A stretch of DNA of 64,000 nucleotides from an uncultured Actinomycetes bacterium (GTDB lineage: Bacteria; Actinomycetota; Thermoleophilia; Solirubrobacterales; Solirubrobacteraceae). The stretch is taken from assembly GCA_937888775.1 (NCBI GenBank), contig CALAQT010000036.1, positions 21,744 to 85,743 of the forward strand, in the 5' to 3' direction. Below the pieces are notes generated by a model, which did no database searches, was not told where the DNA came from, and saw only the letters and a program-made list of their open reading frames with translations. This document shows, piece by piece, positions 1 through 7,726 of the stretch; the stretch's first letter is position 1; the number at the start of each line of letters is the position of its first letter. The position numbers were made by a program, and so were the translations under genes.

Positions 1-5
1 GATTC

Positions 6-23
6 CGGCCCGTAAGAGGGCCG
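6..23. terminator. GC-rich hairpin upstream of the portal gene
   Basis: A 6-bp inverted repeat (CGGCCC, 6-nt loop, GGGCCG) lies at the window edge. It may end transcription of the gene to the left, which is outside the window. There is no clear T-tract, so this is a weak call. Confidence 0.3.
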
Positions 24-41
24 CGCCAGCATTCTAGCCGG

Positions 42-60
42 TGGCGACCGTAGATTACGT
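42..60 (+). promoter_or_regulatory. Candidate phage promoter, TAGATTACG class
   Basis: TAGATT at 51-56 followed by ACG is repeated almost exactly at 3115, 3718 (TACATT) and 14711. A GCGACCG run lies just upstream. TAGATT ends 9 nt before the portal ATG and no Shine-Dalgarno separates them. If it is a -10 element, the transcript would be leaderless or nearly so. The promoter role is inferred from recurrence and placement. Confidence 0.45.
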
Positions 61-65
61 CTCGG

Positions 66-2600
66 ATGTCATTCGAGCCCGGACCACACGACAGCAAGGT
101 CTGGGTGCCCAGTGATGCGACTGCGCGCGTCGAGTCAGGTAGCGCCGAGACCGTCGTCATCGACAACCGCACTGATGTACTTGACGATGATCTGCGCGAC
201 TTTCTCGTCGAGGACACTGCGCTATTCGGCTTTGGGCAGGAGACGCGCTACCTGAGTTATCCGAACGAGGGCACGATGATGGCGCGCTCGAAGTGGCGCC
301 CGCCGAAGAACGTCATCGAAGAGATCGCCCTCTCTCGTGACCTGGCCGAGCGCGACGACGACATCGCGGCGGCGATGGGCTCGATCCTCGCCGCCGCATA
401 CCACGGGGGCTACCAGAACCAGCATCCCGACGAGCAGGTCGAGCACACCTTCGAGGAGATGTCCGAGCAGGACGTGGGCCTCGCCGCCCTACTGCACGAC
501 ATGCACCGCGAGCTGCTCATCTCTGCTCAGGTGAACACGGTCACCATCTTCACGCGCTCAAGTTATGACATCCGGCCCGAGAACGTAAGCCGCGTTATCA
601 CCCGCTCGATCGCCGCCCCAATGGTCGGCGTTCTTCCTGCCGAGCGCGTGCGGGTCCTGGGCAATGACTTCTTCGGCCGCGGCACACTGGCCTACCAGCC
701 CGATGGCGAGCTGGCTCTGTGGCTACGTGAGTTCTTTAGCCAGAGCGCGTCACCGGCCAGGCAGCGAGAGATGGCGCGTGAGGACCCGCTGGCCGCGGCG
801 CTCTTCCTGTCCAAGGTGCCGTACACCGGCTGGGGGATGAACGACCTACTGGTCACCGGCCAGGATCTCTACGTGCTGAATCCCGAGATGGTTCACCGCT
901 CGACGTTGCCCAAGGGGTCCTGGCGCTATCCGCGTCCGCTGCTCACTCGCGACTTCTCCCTGCTGGAGGCCAAGCGCCTGCTCAACGTGATGGACCACGC
1001 GCTACTCCAGGGCGGCATCAACTACATCGTCGTGGCCAAGAAGGGCGACGAGAAGAAGCCCGCCACGCAGCCCGAGCTGACCAACCTCCAGGGCATCGTG
1101 CAACGTGCGTCGCGCTCTGGCGTCATGGTCGGTGACCACCGGCTCAACCTGGAGATCATCCAGCCCGAACTCAAGGAGATGCTCAACCCCGACAAGCGCC
1201 GGATGCTCGGCCGCAAGTTGGCTCAGGCCATCCTACGTGTCCCCGAGTTCGGCTCCGACGAGACCGGGATGGCGGTGGCCACATTCACAGAGCTGGCCCA
1301 AGCGGTCATCACCGACGATCGCAATCTGGTCATCAATCACCTGCACCGCTACGTGTGGCGCCCGTGCATGAAGCGCAACCAGTCGGTGTTTGGTCGGAGC
1401 GATCGTCCGACGATATGGACGCCCAAGGTCATCTTGCAGGGGATGGACTTCTGGACCCAGTACCTCCTCAAGCTCTATGACCGCGGTGACCTGCCGCGCA
1501 AGTACATGGTCGAGTTCGGCGGCTATGACTACGACGCGGTCAAGGCTCAGAAGCAGCGCGAGGTTGACAACGGCCACGACGACATCTTCACACCGCCGCC
1601 CGTCCCGTTCAGCTCACCCAACCAGACGAACAGCCCGAACGCGGATCCCAACGATCCGTATAAGTTCGGCACTCCCGGAGGCACTCCCCCACGCGGTCCA
1701 CAGGACAACAGCAGCGGTCGCCCGCGCGGTGCTCGAACTCTTCCCCCTGGCGCTCCCGCCGATCCTCGTCGGCCCACCAGAGTCGTCAGACGCACCCGGG
1801 GCGAGACCGTGCGAGCGTCGTGGAACGAGGCTGAGGAGCAGGTCGTGCGTATCGGAGAGAACACGGAGCGCGTGCTCGGTGAGTATTCCGACGCGACACT
1901 AGGCCGCGTCACCACTGCTGAGCGTGAGGCGCTGGGGATGGGGTACACGACCAACGTCGGCAATCTGATCGTCGTCCCGGTGAACACCGACTACGAGCTG
2001 ACCGACGTGCAGGCCGTGCGGCTGAGCGAGAACTTCTCGGTGCTGTGCGGCAACCGCAAGCACGACGGCGCCATCCTCGCTGCTGCCTTCTGCTTCCGCG
2101 AGCCCAGCGTCGCGATGCACGAGGCCGAGGACATGGTGATCCGCTGGGGCTTCTCGGTGCCGCTGGTTCAGGCCGCCGACGATCTGCCCGACGATGCGCT
2201 CATGGTGATCTGTCCGTCGTGCAGCGCGAGCACGGAGATTCCGGCCGACGCCTGTAGCGCCTGCGGCTTTACCGAGGCGCCGTTCAACCTCAGTCCCGAG
2301 AAGCAGCGACAGGTCCAGCCGATGATGCCGATCGCGCTGACGGTCCACGTCGATGGCCAGAACGTCACGGCCAAGGGCGGCGTCGAGCCTGGTAAGTACG
2401 TCTATCTGCGGTGCCCCGAGTGCGGGCTGGTCCAGGACGCCGCCCACGATCACTGCACGCGCTGCGGCCACGACCTGACCGAGGCTCGTAAGGGCATGTT
2501 CGCCTCGCTGGAGCAGCAGGGCAAGAAGCCCACGCTGCACGACACGCCGCCGCCACCGGCGAGCGAGCAACCCGACATCCGGAAGGGCAAGCCCAAGTGA
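66..2600 (+). CDS. Portal protein with C-terminal double zinc ribbon
   Basis: An 844-residue protein that is probably the portal, the ring at the capsid vertex through which DNA is packaged and to which the neck attaches. This rests on overall composition and on its position directly before the protease-scaffold, decoration and major capsid genes. Residues 1 to about 500 are the portal-like body. A Pro/Gly/Asn-rich linker follows (about 510-600). The tail of the protein carries two CxxC...CxxC ribbons, at C716/C719/C730/C733 and C783/C786/C797/C800. Zinc ribbons on a portal are unusual and may bind DNA, packaging or host proteins (inference). The ATG at 66 has no ribosome site and sits just after the TAGATTACG motif. 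The stop overlaps the next GTG. Confidence 0.75.
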   Translation: MSFEPGPHDSKVWVPSDATARVESGSAETVVIDNRTDVLDDDLRDFLVEDTALFGFGQETRYLSYPNEGTMMARSKWRPPKNVIEEIALSRDLAERDDDIAAAMGSILAAAYHGGYQNQHPDEQVEHTFEEMSEQDVGLAALLHDMHRELLISAQVNTVTIFTRSSYDIRPENVSRVITRSIAAPMVGVLPAERVRVLGNDFFGRGTLAYQPDGELALWLREFFSQSASPARQREMAREDPLAAALFLSKVPYTGWGMNDLLVTGQDLYVLNPEMVHRSTLPKGSWRYPRPLLTRDFSLLEAKRLLNVMDHALLQGGINYIVVAKKGDEKKPATQPELTNLQGIVQRASRSGVMVGDHRLNLEIIQPELKEMLNPDKRRMLGRKLAQAILRVPEFGSDETGMAVATFTELAQAVITDDRNLVINHLHRYVWRPCMKRNQSVFGRSDRPTIWTPKVILQGMDFWTQYLLKLYDRGDLPRKYMVEFGGYDYDAVKAQKQREVDNGHDDIFTPPPVPFSSPNQTNSPNADPNDPYKFGTPGGTPPRGPQDNSSGRPRGARTLPPGAPADPRRPTRVVRRTRGETVRASWNEAEEQVVRIGENTERVLGEYSDATLGRVTTAEREALGMGYTTNVGNLIVVPVNTDYELTDVQAVRLSENFSVLCGNRKHDGAILAAAFCFREPSVAMHEAEDMVIRWGFSVPLVQAADDLPDDALMVICPSCSASTEIPADACSACGFTEAPFNLSPEKQRQVQPMMPIALTVHVDGQNVTAKGGVEPGKYVYLRCPECGLVQDAAHDHCTRCGHDLTEARKGMFASLEQQGKKPTLHDTPPPPASEQPDIRKGKPK

Positions 2601-2959
2601 CCAAGCCACCGGAGGAGAAGCCAATCCCCGTCTGGCAGAAGCTCGCCGCGTTGGTGGTCGCTGCCCTAGTCATCGCCTGCGTGGTCGTATTCCGCGGCCA
2701 CCTGGGAGCAGACTTCGTCCCGTTGGACGCGAGCAGGGTGGGACCCAACCTGATCGCCTCGATGATCGTCTGGGCCATCCTGTTCGTGCTCGCCGTTCTA
2801 CTCTGGCCGCCTACCCGTCGCCGGATGCACCGCTTCATCGACGCCAAGATCGCGCCGCTTCACGCCCGCCACGATGAGCACGTCAAACACCTGGAGCGTC
2901 TCGGCCGGTCGCTCGCGGCTCTACACGAGAAGCTGGACAAGCCCCAGGATGGCGTGTGA
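2597..2959 (+). CDS. Small two-helix membrane protein
   Basis: A 120-residue protein with two strongly hydrophobic segments at about residues 15-33 and 52-70, then a basic and heptad-like C-terminal helix (about 72-115). GTG start overlaps the portal stop (GTGA), so translation is coupled. Its place between portal and protease is odd for a membrane protein. It could be a holin-like protein or an accessory protein; neither is shown. Confidence 0.65.
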   Translation: MTKPPEEKPIPVWQKLAALVVAALVIACVVVFRGHLGADFVPLDASRVGPNLIASMIVWAILFVLAVLLWPPTRRRMHRFIDAKIAPLHARHDEHVKHLERLGRSLAALHEKLDKPQDGV

Positions 2960-3140
2960 CGAGGGCTGCGAGGCTCTGCGCTCCGGGATGAGCCGCTATG
3001 ACCGGGTGTCGGGCACAATCAGCTATGTCCTGGTCTGCGAGGGCTGCGGGGCTGAGGAGGCCATCAGCGGGATCGTGGAGTACCGGCCGAATCCGATCGA
3101 CCTGCGCTCGCTCGTAGATTACGAAGCGTGCTCCCCATGA
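2949..3140 (+). CDS. Small zinc-ribbon protein, paralogue of the gene at 63.0 kb
   Basis: A 63-residue protein beginning at ATG 2949, inside the end of the preceding gene. It has cysteines near the N-terminus (C3, C7) and a CxxC pair at about 30-33, consistent with one zinc site. The core (GCEAL, SGM, the YVLVC run, CGAE, YRPNP) is shared with the minus-strand protein at 63002-63160, about 30 of 46 aligned residues by eye. Its 3' end overlaps the start of the protease gene and contains the second TAGATTACG motif. Function unknown. Confidence 0.65.
   Translation: MACDEGCEALRSGMSRYDRVSGTISYVLVCEGCGAEEAISGIVEYRPNPIDLRSLVDYEACSP
3106..3123 (+). promoter_or_regulatory. Candidate phage promoter, TAGATTACG class
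   Basis: GCTCGCTCG then TAGATT (3115-3120) then ACG. The hexamer ends 7 nt before the GTG of the protease-scaffold gene and no Shine-Dalgarno is present. Same arrangement as at 51 and 14711. Confidence 0.45.
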
Positions 3141-4477
3141 AGGCAGCGGCGACAATTCGAGAGCACGGCGACTACATCTACATGACCTCGCCCGTCTCGT
3201 TGTACGAGCCAGCAGAGAGCGAGATCGAGGCCTTCGCCTTCGCCAAAGACCTGCGCAGCGCGGCGCCCAATCCGAAGATCATGTGGCTCAAGGGCCAGTA
3301 CGTTGAGGCCGACAAGCCGAACCGCAACGCCGACGCCTGGACCGCGGGCGAGCTGGAGATAAAGGCGCTCACGCCGGTCTTGATGCCGATCACGGTGATG
3401 CACGATCTGCGCTCGGCGGTGGGCACGATCGCAGACGCCAGGCTGCTCACCCCAGCGCACGACCAAGTCCCGCGTGCGCGGCTCGATACGACGCTGGCGG
3501 TCTGGGCTCACCGCTTCCCCGAGATCGCCGCGGAGTGCCAGGCCAACGCCGCCCAGAACACGCTGATGCAGTCGATGGAATGCCTGTCGCCCTACTACGA
3601 CTGCTCGGTATGCGGCTCGACGATGCGTCGGCACGCGGGGTGGGAGAAGGAGTGGAGCGAGCACGTCGCGGGGCATCGAGCAGAGACCTTTGCTAACGGC
3701 CAGCGATCGGCCGCTCGTACATTACGGAATGTCACCTTCACCGGAGTCGGCCTGATCTTCGGCACCCGAGGCGCACGCGGCGCAATGTCCGACGCGCACC
3801 TGGAGGTCGAGGAGCTGGCAGCGATGCACCGGGAAGCCCATAGCCCCAAGTCAAAGCGACCCAGGAGAAAAAACGTCATGGAGATCGAAGACAGCAGGTA
3901 TGAGGGTATGGTCAAGGCCCAGGCTGAGGCCGACACCAAGGTGACCACGCTCAGCACCGACGTTGCCGCCAAGGAGAAGCGCATCGAGGAGCTGGAGGCG
4001 CAGGTCGTCAAGATCACCGGCGAGCGCGACACCGCGCGCACCGAGGGCGAGGCCGCCAAGGAGACCTCACGAGTCGCCGCCATGTCCGACGAGCGCATCA
4101 GCGCACTCGGCACGGGCTTCCGCGCGAAGCTCGACAAGATGGAGACGACCGCCAAGACCGTCAAGGCCCAGGCCGGGAAGCTGTCCGACACCGACTGGGA
4201 AGCTCGCGTCATCGAGCTGGAGGAGCTGCTCAGCGCCAAGCGCGCCGACAAGCTCGACCCCAAGGACGAAGGCAAGGGCAAGGAGGGCGACGCGGGCAAG
4301 GAGAAGGACGCCACCGCGGGTCTGCTCTTCGACCGCAAGGAAGTGACCGGCTCGAAGGTCGGCGGCGAGACCGAGGTCACCGCGGGCGCAGAGGATCAGG
4401 AGCCCTCCGTCGAGAATCGGCGGGCAGTGATGGGCGGTCTCATCCGGCCGCGCACGAAGGCCAAGGCCGCGGCGTAA
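3128..4477 (+). CDS. Capsid maturation protease fused to scaffold
   Basis: A 449-residue two-part protein. Residues 1 to about 210 look like a prohead serine protease: a candidate catalytic His in the VMHD run (about 94) and a candidate Ser in QSMEC (about 144) match the spacing of such proteases, and a CxxC pair follows. Residues about 250-449 are highly charged, helical and Lys/Glu/Ala-rich, as expected for scaffold. It sits between the portal and the decoration and capsid genes, the usual place for protease and scaffold. Start chosen at GTG 3128 because TAGATT ends 7 nt upstream; ATG 3137 is in frame and possible. A strong internal ribosome site and ATG at 3878 should yield scaffold alone. 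Confidence 0.7.
   Translation: MLPMKAAATIREHGDYIYMTSPVSLYEPAESEIEAFAFAKDLRSAAPNPKIMWLKGQYVEADKPNRNADAWTAGELEIKALTPVLMPITVMHDLRSAVGTIADARLLTPAHDQVPRARLDTTLAVWAHRFPEIAAECQANAAQNTLMQSMECLSPYYDCSVCGSTMRRHAGWEKEWSEHVAGHRAETFANGQRSAARTLRNVTFTGVGLIFGTRGARGAMSDAHLEVEELAAMHREAHSPKSKRPRRKNVMEIEDSRYEGMVKAQAEADTKVTTLSTDVAAKEKRIEELEAQVVKITGERDTARTEGEAAKETSRVAAMSDERISALGTGFRAKLDKMETTAKTVKAQAGKLSDTDWEARVIELEELLSAKRADKLDPKDEGKGKEGDAGKEKDATAGLLFDRKEVTGSKVGGETEVTAGAEDQEPSVENRRAVMGGLIRPRTKAKAAA
3703..3727 (+). promoter_or_regulatory. Candidate internal promoter within the protease-scaffold gene
   Basis: GCGATCG (3703-3709), an 8-base spacer, TACATT (3718-3723), then ACG. It matches the element at 14696-14719 at 22 of 24 positions. 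It lies inside the protease part of the gene, 155 nt before the internal scaffold start, so it could make a scaffold-only transcript. Confidence 0.45.
3878..4477 (+). CDS. Nested scaffold protein (internal in-frame start)
   Basis: An in-frame ATG (codon 251 of the longer protein) preceded by AGGAG at 3863-3867 opens a 199-residue protein identical to the C-terminal part of the protease-scaffold fusion. It is helical with heptad-like Glu/Lys/Leu repeats, then a Lys/Asp/Gly-rich linker, then a short basic C-terminus that may contact the capsid protein. The layout copies the known lambda C/Nu3 arrangement, where scaffold is made separately from inside the protease gene. Inferred from start signals only. 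Confidence 0.65.
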   Translation: MEIEDSRYEGMVKAQAEADTKVTTLSTDVAAKEKRIEELEAQVVKITGERDTARTEGEAAKETSRVAAMSDERISALGTGFRAKLDKMETTAKTVKAQAGKLSDTDWEARVIELEELLSAKRADKLDPKDEGKGKEGDAGKEKDATAGLLFDRKEVTGSKVGGETEVTAGAEDQEPSVENRRAVMGGLIRPRTKAKAAA

Positions 4478-4528
4478 GCCGTCCGGACGATCGTCAACCA
4501 CGAGTCAAAGTAACAGGAGCCTGACACC

Positions 4529-5140
4529 ATGAGCCCCATCGGAACTGCTGTCCCCGGTGCGTTCCCGCTGACCAGCGTCGCGCGCCTGCCCAACGTCACC
4601 GTCGCCTACTCCGGCGAGCGGTGGTCAGACCGCAAGGCGTCCGGCGTGATCGCCCCAGGGACGGCCGTCGTGCCGGTGTCCTCGGGTGGCAAGCTGCTGA
4701 TGCGGGCCGCCGCCAGTGGCGACGCCGTCACACAGATGGCCGTCGCCATGCGCACGATCGACGTGCCGGATCAGAACCCCGGCTCGATCTACCAGGAGGC
4801 GCTGGGGCCGAACGACATCCGCAACCTCCCGATTCAGAACGGGGACTACGTCCTCTCGCTGTACTCGGGTGGGTTGATCTTCTCGCTCATCAACCCCGAC
4901 ACGTACAACCCCGGCGATCTGATCGGGTGGCTCCCGGGAGGCGCAGTGCCGACCGGCAAGCCGCTTTCCTCCACTCCGGGGTCCGGCGTCTCGGGCTCGT
5001 GGGCGAAGGTCACAGGTCCAGCGGGCGGCGGCACCACACTGGCCGCCCTGTTCGAGGTCACCATGTTCCGCCCGGTCAACCAGGCCGGAACCGAAGGCCT
5101 GCTCAACGTCCGGTCGCTCCGCGGCCAGGGTCCGTTCTGA
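4529..5140 (+). CDS. Capsid decoration (head-stabilising) protein
   Basis: A 203-residue Gly/Ser/Pro-rich protein without long helices, typical of beta-rich decoration proteins, between scaffold and major capsid protein. In many siphoviruses that slot holds the protein that caps the shell after expansion. AGGAG precedes the ATG. Role rests on position and composition. Confidence 0.55.
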   Translation: MSPIGTAVPGAFPLTSVARLPNVTVAYSGERWSDRKASGVIAPGTAVVPVSSGGKLLMRAAASGDAVTQMAVAMRTIDVPDQNPGSIYQEALGPNDIRNLPIQNGDYVLSLYSGGLIFSLINPDTYNPGDLIGWLPGGAVPTGKPLSSTPGSGVSGSWAKVTGPAGGGTTLAALFEVTMFRPVNQAGTEGLLNVRSLRGQGPF

Positions 5141-5195
5141 GCTAACCCACAGGTCAGAGCCAACCCCACGAGTCAGAAGACAAGGAGCACACGTA

Positions 5196-6140
5196 ATGGA
5201 CCCGACAGTATTCGCCACGATGCAGGCGGTGCAGGCCGAGGAGAACGACGGGCGGCGTGCCGAGTTGAAGGCGCTCAGCAACGCGCAGCTCGCCGCGCAC
5301 TTCACCCACCCGCGCAACGCCGGGGATCTGGAGGAGCTGGCCTACGACCTGCTCAACATCCAGTGGCAGGACACGATGGAGAGCAACGTCGTCCAGCAGC
5401 TCATCGAGGTCAAGACGGTCGGCCTCGGTGACCCGGACTACGTCAACGAGAACCTGCGCGGGATGCGCGCGTACTGGCAGGGCAAGGGCGGCCAGATCCT
5501 CTCCGACGTGATCCGCTACGAGCGCGCGACCATGCCGAAGGAGGAGCAGGTTGCCGCCATCGACCTGCACCAGGACGAGCTGGCGCTCGACTTCTGGGGC
5601 GAGTTCGACAAGCTCGTGACCCAGGCCGAGGAGAAGCTCTCGCAGCTTCCCGTGACGCGCCTGCTGGAGCTGATCCAGGCAGGCATCTCCGTCTCGCCCT
5701 ACGCGGGCACGTTCGCCGCATCGACGCTGACCGACACCCAGATCGATCCGATCCTGGAGGCCGTGGCCCAGCGCTCGAAGGGGAAGGTCACCATCGCCGG
5801 TTCGCGTCAGGCGATCCGCAAGTTCGCCTCGGTCGGTCTGGACTTCGGTCCGGCCCTCCAACAGCAGGTGTTCGAGACAGGCATCATCGCGAGGTACAAG
5901 GGTTACCCGGTCGCTCAGATCGAGAACTTCGAGGACTTCGCGGGCAACCTGGTCCTCCCGGTCGACGAGCTGTGGTTCATCGGCCAGAACTCCGGACGCC
6001 TGACCTACTACGGCGCCACGGCGAAGGTGCAGCAGCTCCGTCTGCCGTCCTTCTACATCCGGTGGGAGACGGCGCGGGACGCCGGGATGCTGCTCTACGG
6101 CGCGGCCAAGGGTCGCGTCGGGCGCGTCACCCTCACCTAA
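5196..6140 (+). CDS. Major capsid protein
   Basis: A 314-residue protein of HK97-fold type by length and layout: helical N-terminal part (1-150), a middle part with the spine-helix-like run around 155-210, and a C-terminal beta-rich part ending in a run that fits a capsid A-domain. It forms the shell. It follows scaffold and decoration genes, has a good ribosome site (AAGGAG) and is followed at once by a strong hairpin, as expected for a gene expressed at very high level. Confidence 0.8.
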   Translation: MDPTVFATMQAVQAEENDGRRAELKALSNAQLAAHFTHPRNAGDLEELAYDLLNIQWQDTMESNVVQQLIEVKTVGLGDPDYVNENLRGMRAYWQGKGGQILSDVIRYERATMPKEEQVAAIDLHQDELALDFWGEFDKLVTQAEEKLSQLPVTRLLELIQAGISVSPYAGTFAASTLTDTQIDPILEAVAQRSKGKVTIAGSRQAIRKFASVGLDFGPALQQQVFETGIIARYKGYPVAQIENFEDFAGNLVLPVDELWFIGQNSGRLTYYGATAKVQQLRLPSFYIRWETARDAGMLLYGAAKGRVGRVTLT

Positions 6141-6165
6141 CCGTCAAGGATTCACAAAAGACGCA

Positions 6166-6203
6166 GAGAGCGGGGTCAGGGTTCAGGCCCCGGCCCCGCT
6201 CTC
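6166..6203 (+). terminator. Hairpin after the major capsid gene
   Basis: A perfect 10-bp inverted repeat, GAGAGCGGGG (6166-6175) and CCCCGCTCTC (6194-6203), with an 18-nt loop, 25 nt after the capsid stop. The tail is only weakly T-rich (ACGTTTA). Probably ends or attenuates the capsid transcript. Confidence 0.7.
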
Positions 6204-6268
6204 ACGTTTACGACGGGGGCCGAGGCTAAGCTACCGCGCGACAGGTCCCCAACTCGGAGGAGTACCCG

Positions 6269-6838
6269 ATGGCAGCAGGTAACGCAGCGATAGTCGACAG
6301 CTCTCAGACGCAGCGCAAGTTCATCAACCCGACGCCTGGTTGGGTCGGGGCCAACATCTTCGACGCCGAGGGCAAGAAGACCTCGATCCCGGTCGAGCCC
6401 GGTGGTGAGGTCTGGCTGACCCCCGCCGAGGAGCGCATGACCGCAGAGGCGCCGCGCATGGCCGCCGACAACCCCTTCGTCAAGGAGTGGGAGGAGCCGG
6501 TCGACTACGACACCAACGGCGAAGTGGTGCGCACGGTCATGCGCGAGGGCGTACTCCAGCTCGCTGACGAGGATCCACGCCCGATCGCCAGCGACCGCTT
6601 TATCCCAGGCCGACAGCAGGAGAAGCCAACCGTGGACAGGACCATCGCACCGCCCCACGATCCGCCGCCCGTACAGGGCCACGGCGAGCCCGGAGAGGTC
6701 ATGGGCACGCCCGAGGCGACCGCGGCCAACCGCGAGGCGCTCGCGCAGCGTCAGCCGACCCCTGAGCAGCCGAAGGAAGCCGAGCCGACCGTGACGGCGA
6801 AAGCGCCGCCCGCCTCCGCGGCACTACCCACCGAGTAA
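6269..6838 (+). CDS. Head-associated protein of unknown function
   Basis: A 189-residue protein. Residues 1-110 look folded. The rest (about 120-189) is Pro/Glu/Ala/Thr-rich and probably disordered. GGAGG ribosome site. Position after capsid protein and before connectors suggests a virion or assembly role, but I do not recognise the family. Confidence 0.6.
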   Translation: MAAGNAAIVDSSQTQRKFINPTPGWVGANIFDAEGKKTSIPVEPGGEVWLTPAEERMTAEAPRMAADNPFVKEWEEPVDYDTNGEVVRTVMREGVLQLADEDPRPIASDRFIPGRQQEKPTVDRTIAPPHDPPPVQGHGEPGEVMGTPEATAANREALAQRQPTPEQPKEAEPTVTAKAPPASAALPTE

Positions 6839-6862
6839 ACCCTGAGCGAAAGGCGCTAGATA

Positions 6863-7702
6863 ATGATCGACGAGACCACCACCATCGAGGCCCCGGCTCC
6901 CCCGAGCGCGGTGGTCCTGTTCGGCAATACGGCGCCCCAAATGAAGGTGCGCATCCCGCTCCCCGACGCCACCCCCGAGGAACTGGCCGAGGGTCGCGGG
7001 ATGCGCATGATCTCGGTCCCGGCCAAGCACATCAGCCAGTCCGAGACGCGGATCGAGCTTCAACCGGACATCCTCGATGAGGAGTTCGTCAACCACACCC
7101 TGAGCACCGACAACGATCGCGTGCTCTGGATGATCGCCAAGTCGCTGCCCGACCAGCACAAGAAGTACGCGATCGCCGTGCAGCACATGGAGCACGTGAT
7201 CGACGAGCACGCTGCCGGGGCAAAGCCCGCCTGGGTGGACTCCTCAAACTCGGAGCTGGCTCAGGCTCTCGGTGAGTTCTACGGGATCCCGGTCGGCCAG
7301 CCGACGATGATGCTCATGCTGAACGGTCGCGACAAACTGCACGACCAGCACATGAGCACGAGTGCGCAGCCCGCTTCGTTCAACTACATCGCGCTCACCG
7401 CGTCGACCACCACGATCGTCAACAGCAGCACAGCGCTGGCGGGAGAGATCGCCACGGGTGGTGGTGGTCTGGTCCGTAAGCAGGTCACCTACGCTCACAC
7501 CGCTGGCACCAACACAAGCACGCTCACCGGGACGTTTACGGCCAACGGTTCCGACGTACTGCCTGTGGTGGTTGCTCAGATCGGAGTGTTCAACGCCTCT
7601 TCGAGCGTCACGATGGGCTACAACACAAGCCTGTCCTCGACCTCGACGCTCACGGTCTCGGGCGACAGTACGACCGTCACCTGGACCGACACCGCAGGCT
7701 AA
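6863..7702 (+). CDS. Structural protein with fibre-like C-terminal domain
   Basis: A 279-residue two-part protein. The N-terminal 155 residues are charged and mostly helical. The C-terminal part (about 165-279) is Thr/Ser/Gly-rich with the pattern ALTAS...GEIATGGGGLVR...TYAHT...GTFTANGS...IGVFNA. I associate that pattern with a small beta domain found on phage capsid or tail fibres. It would be exposed on the virion surface. It directly precedes the large repeat protein, so the two may form one surface structure (inference). Confidence 0.55.
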   Translation: MIDETTTIEAPAPPSAVVLFGNTAPQMKVRIPLPDATPEELAEGRGMRMISVPAKHISQSETRIELQPDILDEEFVNHTLSTDNDRVLWMIAKSLPDQHKKYAIAVQHMEHVIDEHAAGAKPAWVDSSNSELAQALGEFYGIPVGQPTMMLMLNGRDKLHDQHMSTSAQPASFNYIALTASTTTIVNSSTALAGEIATGGGGLVRKQVTYAHTAGTNTSTLTGTFTANGSDVLPVVVAQIGVFNASSSVTMGYNTSLSSTSTLTVSGDSTTVTWTDTAG

Positions 7703-7726
7703 CCGCCTAACTGACGGCAGCCCCCG

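Noticed and set aside
1899..2624. 241-codon open frame on the minus strand within the portal gene
   Set aside because: Shadow of the portal frame caused by high GC; Arg/Val/His-rich, no ribosome site and no family.
3119..4501. Long minus-strand frames under the protease-scaffold gene
   Set aside because: Ser- and Leu-rich shadows of charged Lys/Glu codons on the other strand.
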